Part shown: positions 59,400 through 64,000 of the stretch, piece by piece
Layout: every line of letters starts with the position of its first letter
How positions within the stretch are numbered: position 1 is the stretch's first letter
Assembly: GCF_027409185.1 (NCBI RefSeq)
Contig: NC_084471.1
Location: 10,644,035-10,708,034, forward strand
Source: Cynocephalus volans
Lineage: Eukaryota; Chordata; Mammalia; Dermoptera; Cynocephalidae
DNA: 64,000 bases
Reading direction: 5' to 3'
The notes under the pieces: model-generated
What the model was told of the DNA's origin: nothing
Database searches by the model: none
What the model saw: only the letters and a program-made list of their open reading frames with translations
Program-made: the position numbers and the translations under genes

Positions 59400-59960
59400 A
59401 GATACAGGATATAATCACATATATCACCAATTGTCAAAAGATTATTAGGACTGAATAAATGAATTTGAAAAAAGGGGATTTACAGAAATGAAAAATATCT
59501 CTGAAATAAAAAACTTAATTTAGTGAACTAGAAGATAGGTCCAAAGAAAATGGAAATATGAAAGCAATGTTAAGACATATGGAGGATACTTCTACAAAGG
59601 AATGACAGTTACCCATGCCAGCAAATACAGCTACAAAGGCAAGATGACAGTGATACAGTATCTTCAAAGTGCTGAGAGAAAAGAGTAGGCTGTTTACCCG
59701 ACAAAACTATCATTTAAGGACGAAGGTGAAATAGTTATTTATAGATAAAAAACTTAGTTTACCACCATGAGACCTACATTAAAGGATACACTTAAAAAGA
59801 GGAAATTTACTCCGGGAAGATGGTTGGAAATGCAAGAGAGAATGATGAGCAGATGGTAAACATGAATATAAAATTAAACATTTTCTGTATAAAATAATGA
59901 TGTCTAATTTTTGAGTTCAGAAAAAGGCAGCTAAAATAGTGCCTAGCCATGGTATGTAAG
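59400..59960 (+). mobile_element. old L1M/HAL1 ORF1 3'-end remnant, sense strand
   Basis: GACAAAACTATCATTTAAGG, GAGACCTACATTAAAGGATA and the following A-rich stretch follow the end of ORF1 in old L1/HAL1 elements. No open frame remains. The left edge is approximate. Confidence 0.6.
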
Positions 59961-60012
59961 TTGCAGGTGGGTGGATCTACAGAGTTGTGTTCTGAAAGTC
60001 CTTATTTTTTGG

Positions 60013-60100
60013 AGGGTGGAAGGTTAAGATGGTTATTGAACACCAAGGTTAAGGGTTCAGATCCACATACTGGCCAGCTGCAAAAAAAAAAAAAAAAAAT
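60013..60100 (+). mobile_element. tRNA-Ile-derived SINE, degraded monomer
   Basis: GAACACCAAGGTTAAGGGTTC and ACTGGCCAGCTGC followed by A17. The 5' part is eroded. Confidence 0.75.
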
Positions 60101-60886
60101 TATTTGACTCAATTTTTAAAGGTAAATGTGCATGGTGGACTTTTAAGGATAAACTCTAAAAGAAGATAAATAGAGGACATATATTCCAAACAAATGGCAA
60201 GAAAAAAACGGAGAAAAAAATAAAAATTTTTATAAAGGGCAATAAGCATAGATAAAGTGGGACAGATGGAAATAAAAAAAAAATGGTGGCTCTGGTGTGG
60301 GAGATGACAAGTACACAAATAACCATGATACCAGGAGGAAGGTGATAAGTCCCGAGAAAGATCTACACAGTGCTAAAAAGGCACCCAGAAAGACTGGTCG
60401 TCTGTGCCTAGCAGAAACCTGGTAGAGTTCCTGGGAGAGGCGGTGCCGAGCAGGGTCTTGAAGGCCCAGCTGATAGACGAGGGCTGCAGAAGACACGTCC
60501 CAGCCCAGCCCAGTGCGCACAGAGCGGGGAGACATCCGGCTAGGGAGGTGGAGACTCGACAGAAACCACACACCCTGTGGGGTCGCCACTGCGTGAACCA
60601 ACAGCCCGGGCCAGAGGGCACCAAACGGGGAGAAATCCTGCATGGGAAGTGGAAGCTCAGCAGAGACTACAAACCCTGTGGTACTGCCCTGTGATCCAGC
60701 AGCCCAGCAGAGTCCAAGCTGACCAGAGAGATGACTCCCCGGAGAGACCCAAGACCTGAGGCAACCACACACACAAGGCACTACAGGCCAACTGAGCAAT
60801 CACGGAGGTAGCCATACCAAATTGGCAACCACAGCAACATCTTAGTCAATAGTCTCAAACCGGTGGACTGTGAAACCCCCTGCCAC

Positions 60887-61867
60887 AATGAATAAACATA
60901 AAAAAAAAAGATACCAGAAATACGAAAAATCAAGAAAGTACACCACCAAAAGTTAATAAATCTCAAACTCTAGATCCTATAGAACAAGAAGCCCTTGAAA
61001 TGACTGACAAGGAATTTCGAGTGATAATTCTAAGGAAACTGAATGAGATACAAGAAAACTCAGCTAGACATCATGCTGAAATGAGGAAAAGTATACAGGA
61101 CTGGAAAGAGGAAATGTACAAGGAAATCAATGTCCTGAAAAAACATGTAGCAGAACTTGCTGAACTGAAGAAGTTATTCAGCGAAATAAAAAACACAATG
61201 GAGAGTTTAACAGCAGGCTTGTCGAAGTTGAAGAGAGAACCTCTGAACTTGAAGATGGGCTGTTTGAAATAACACAAGCAGACAAAAAAAGAAGAAAAAA
61301 GAATCAAAGACATTGAAGAAAATCTGAGAGACATATCAGACAACCTTAAGCGATCAAATATCTGAGTCATGGGTATCCCAGAAGGGGAGGAAAACAGAGA
61401 TTGCATTGAAAACATATTCAACAAAATAGTGGCAGAAAACTTCCCAGGTATAGGAAAAATCACAGATCTTCAGATCCAGGAAGCTCAACGATCTCCAAAC
61501 GTATTCAACCCAAAAAGGCCCTCTCCAAGACATGTTATAGTCAAAATGACAAAACTCAGAGACAAAGAGAGAATCTTAAAAGCTGCAAGAGAGAAGCGTC
61601 AAATCATCTATGAGGGAGCCCCAGTCAGGCTCACATCAGACTTTTCATCACAAACCCTAAAAGCTAGAATGGAATGGGATGATATATTCAAAATCAAAAG
61701 ACAAAGATTGCCAGCCAAGAATACTCTACCCTGCAAGGCTATCCTTCCGAAATGAAGGGCAAATAGTATATTTCTCAGACAAACAAAAACTGTGGGAGTT
61801 CACTACCACACGACCACCCTTACAAGAAATCCTCAAGGGAGTACTGGGTTTGGTTCCTGAAAAATAA
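60887..61867 (+). pseudogene. L1 ORF1 (RNA-binding protein), broken
   Basis: It starts MNKHKKKRYQKY. A basic N-terminus and a coiled coil (about 61000-61250) precede the RRM (VMGIPEGEENRDCIENIF from 61366) and the C-terminal domain (PRHVIVKMTKLRDKERILKA). The last part continues in another frame to EILKGVLGLVPEK at 61867. A stop near 60953, frameshifts near 61210-61270 and about 61680-61750, and a stop at 61363-61365 inactivate it. In intact L1s this protein forms trimers that coat the RNA. Confidence 0.88.
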
Positions 61868-62054
61868 CTACCACTGCCATAAAAACCCAAGAAAAATCAA
61901 AACCCACTAGTAGAATAAAAATGGCATTCATGAAGAGAAAACAAACAAACAAAAACGCTATCTACAACCTAAGGAACCAACAAACACAGAAACCAAACAG
62001 TAAATCAGAAAGCAAGGAACAAAAGACACCTGAGACAACCAAACAACCAATAAA

Positions 62055-64000
62055 ATGCTAGGAATAAATCAACACCTTTCAATAACAACTCTTAATGTAA
62101 AAGGCTTAAATTCCCCATTCAAAAGACACAGACTGGCTGACTGGATTAAAAAGCAGGACCCAACTATATGCTGCCTGCAAGACACCCACCTCACCCATAA
62201 AGATTCACATAGACTAAGAGTGAAGGATGGAAAAAGATTTACGATGCAAACAGAAAAGAAAAACGAGCTGGAGTAGCTATTCTTATATCTGACAAAATAG
62301 ACTTTAAACTAAAAACCATAAAAAGAGACAATGAGGGACACTACTTAATGATAAAAGGACTGATCCATCAAGAAGGCATAACAATCATAAATATGTACGC
62401 ACCCAATGTTGGAGCAGCCAGATTTATAAAACAAACTCTATTAGGCCTAAAGAAGGAAATAGACACTAATACCATACTAGCAGGGGACATGAACACCCCA
62501 CTGTCAGTAGTAGACAGATAATCTAGGCAAAGAATCAGTAGAGAAACACAAGATCTAAACAATACTCCAGACCAATTGGAATTGGCAGATATCTACAGAA
62601 CATTCCACCCAACAACCTCAGAATATTCATTCTTCTCATCAGCACATGGATCATTCTCCAGGATAGATCACATATTAATTAGGTCACAAATCAAGTCTCA
62701 ATAAATTCAAAAAAATTGGAATTATCCCATGTATTTTCTCAGACCACAATGGATTAAAACTAGAAATTAAGAAACGAAACTCTGGAAAATATACAAACAC
62801 ATGGAAATTACACAGCATTCTACTTAATGACATATGGGTCCAAGAAGAAATCAAGCAGGAAATCAAAAAATTTATTGAAACTAATGAAAATAATGATACA
62901 TCATACCAAAACCTGTGGGATACTGCAAAAGCAGTATTAAGGGGGAAATTTATTGCATTAAATGCTCACCTCAGAAGAATGGAAAGATGGCAAGTGAACA
63001 ACCTAACACTTCACCTTATAGAAAACTAGAAAAACAAGAACAATCCAAACCTAAAGTTAGCAGACGGAATGAAATCATTAAGATCAGAGCAGAACTTAAT
63101 GAAATTGAAACCCAAAAACGATACAAAAGATCAATGAATCAAAAAGTTGGTTTTTTGAAGAGATAAATAAGATTGACAAACCATTAGCATGGCTAACAAA
63201 AAAAAGAAGAGAGAAGATTCAAATAACAAAAATTAGAAATGAAAAAGGTGATATTACAACTGATTCATCTGAAATACAAGGAATCATTTGAGACTACAAT
63301 AAACAACTATATGCCAACAAATTTGAAATTCTGGAGGAAATGGATAAATTTCTGGACACACACAAGCTCCCAAAACTGAACCATGAAGACGCAGAAAATT
63401 TGAACAGACCAATAACAATAAAGGAGATTGAAGTTGTTATCAGAAGGCTCCCAACAAAGAAAAGCCCAGGACCAGATGGATTCACAGCAGAATTTTACCA
63501 AACATTCAAAGAGGAATTGACACCGATTCTTTACAAACTATTCCAAAAGATTGAAACAGACGCAAATCTCCCAAACTCATTCTATGAAGCAAACATCATC
63601 CTGATACCAAAACCAGGTAAAGATATAACCAAAAAAGAAAACTACAGGCCGATATCCTTGATGAATATAGATGCAAAAATCCTCACTAAAATACTAGCAA
63701 ACAGAATACAGCAACACATACGTAAAATTATTCACCACGATCAAGTGGGATTCATCCCGGCGATGCAAGGTTGGTTCAACATACGCAAATCAATAAATGT
63801 GATACACCATATTGATAAAGTCAAACACAAGGACCATATGATCATCTCTATAGATGCTGAAAAAGCATTTGATAAAGTTCAGCACTCATTCATGACAAAG
63901 ACCCTCTATAAGTTAGGTATAGAGGGAAAGTATCTCAACATAATTAAAGCCATATATGCCAAACCCACTGCCAATATCATCCTGAATGGGGAAAAGCTGA
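62055..64000 (+). pseudogene. L1 ORF2 (endonuclease and start of reverse transcriptase), broken and incomplete
   Basis: The endonuclease starts MLGINQHLSITTLNVKGLNS. N14 is present, but the position of the catalytic glutamate 43 is aspartate (CCLQDTHLT). GDMNTPLS is at about 62485 and [10 protein letters not shown] at about 62738. Frame breaks occur near 62240, 62519, 62690, 63030 and 63110. The reverse transcriptase begins near 63340 ([17 protein letters not shown]) and is open to the window end, just before the FADD catalytic motif would be reached. Confidence 0.9.

Larger units (their letters stand above)
60300..64000 (+). mobile_element. young LINE-1 with 5'UTR, ORF1 and start of ORF2, cut by the window end
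   Basis: The GC-richer 5'UTR runs to about 60886, with the exact 5' end unclear between 60245 and 60380. ORF1 (60887-61867) and ORF2 (from 62055) follow in the normal order with a 187-base spacer. It lies in the sense direction in the ENTHD1 intron. Its ORF2 closely matches the antisense copy at 15739-19434. Confidence 0.92.

Noticed and set aside
60230-60799. 189-codon minus-strand open frame
   Set aside because: It lies antisense in the GC-rich 5'UTR of the young L1 and has no recognisable domain.

Overview
This is nuclear DNA of a placental mammal, gene-poor and saturated with retrotransposons. The SINEs are monomers and dimers derived from tRNA-Ile (SINE copies near 6307, 7404, 10535, 14797, 35505, 39673, 53000 and 60013). 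They match what is known of the CYN SINEs of colugos (Dermoptera), and I see no Alu, B1/B2, carnivore, horse or ruminant SINE. A colugo such as Galeopterus or Cynocephalus is therefore the best inference. It rests on family recognition, not on a database search.

The only protein-coding gene I can support is ENTHD1 on the + strand. Its first coding exon (5'UTR from 14202, ATG at 14357, donor at 14706) and the next coding exon (53106-53348) are both recognisable. They join in phase 1 across a 38.4 kb intron and together encode an epsin-type ENTH domain of about 197 codons. Later exons must lie beyond the window. A CpG-rich block at 8440-8600, with a GC box, two ETS-type sites and a possible splice donor, is a candidate promoter and noncoding first exon. 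It is followed by four 126-bp tandem repeats (8731 to about 9230).

Layout: 1-3873 old L1 (minus); 4419-4546 long hairpin; 4845-6030 ancient repeat; 6307-8150 SINEs and L2; 8440-9230 candidate promoter and tandem repeat; 9230-14200 sparse repeats and a collapsed L1; 14202-14705 ENTHD1 exon; 14706-53105 intron 2, packed with antisense L1s (15739-19434 young; 19782-22780, 26297-30660, 30690-38060 and 38665-41645 older), MaLR LTRs, DNA-transposon MITEs and a 7SK pseudogene (42590-42852); 53106-53348 ENTHD1 exon; 54130-54896 one MLT1-type LTR nested in another; 58145-58177 a 33-nt U2 snRNA retrocopy with a perfect target duplication; about 60300-64000 a sense-strand, nearly full-length young L1 cut by the window edge.

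I found no undescribed coding system. The unusual material is structural: three foldback inverted repeats, the 126-bp repeat whose every unit carries acceptor- and donor-like signals, a composite SINE with an unexplained 3' module, GC-rich minisatellites in L1 5' ends, a tailless U2 fragment, and an exon-like segment in intron 2 that would read in frame with the ENTH exon.
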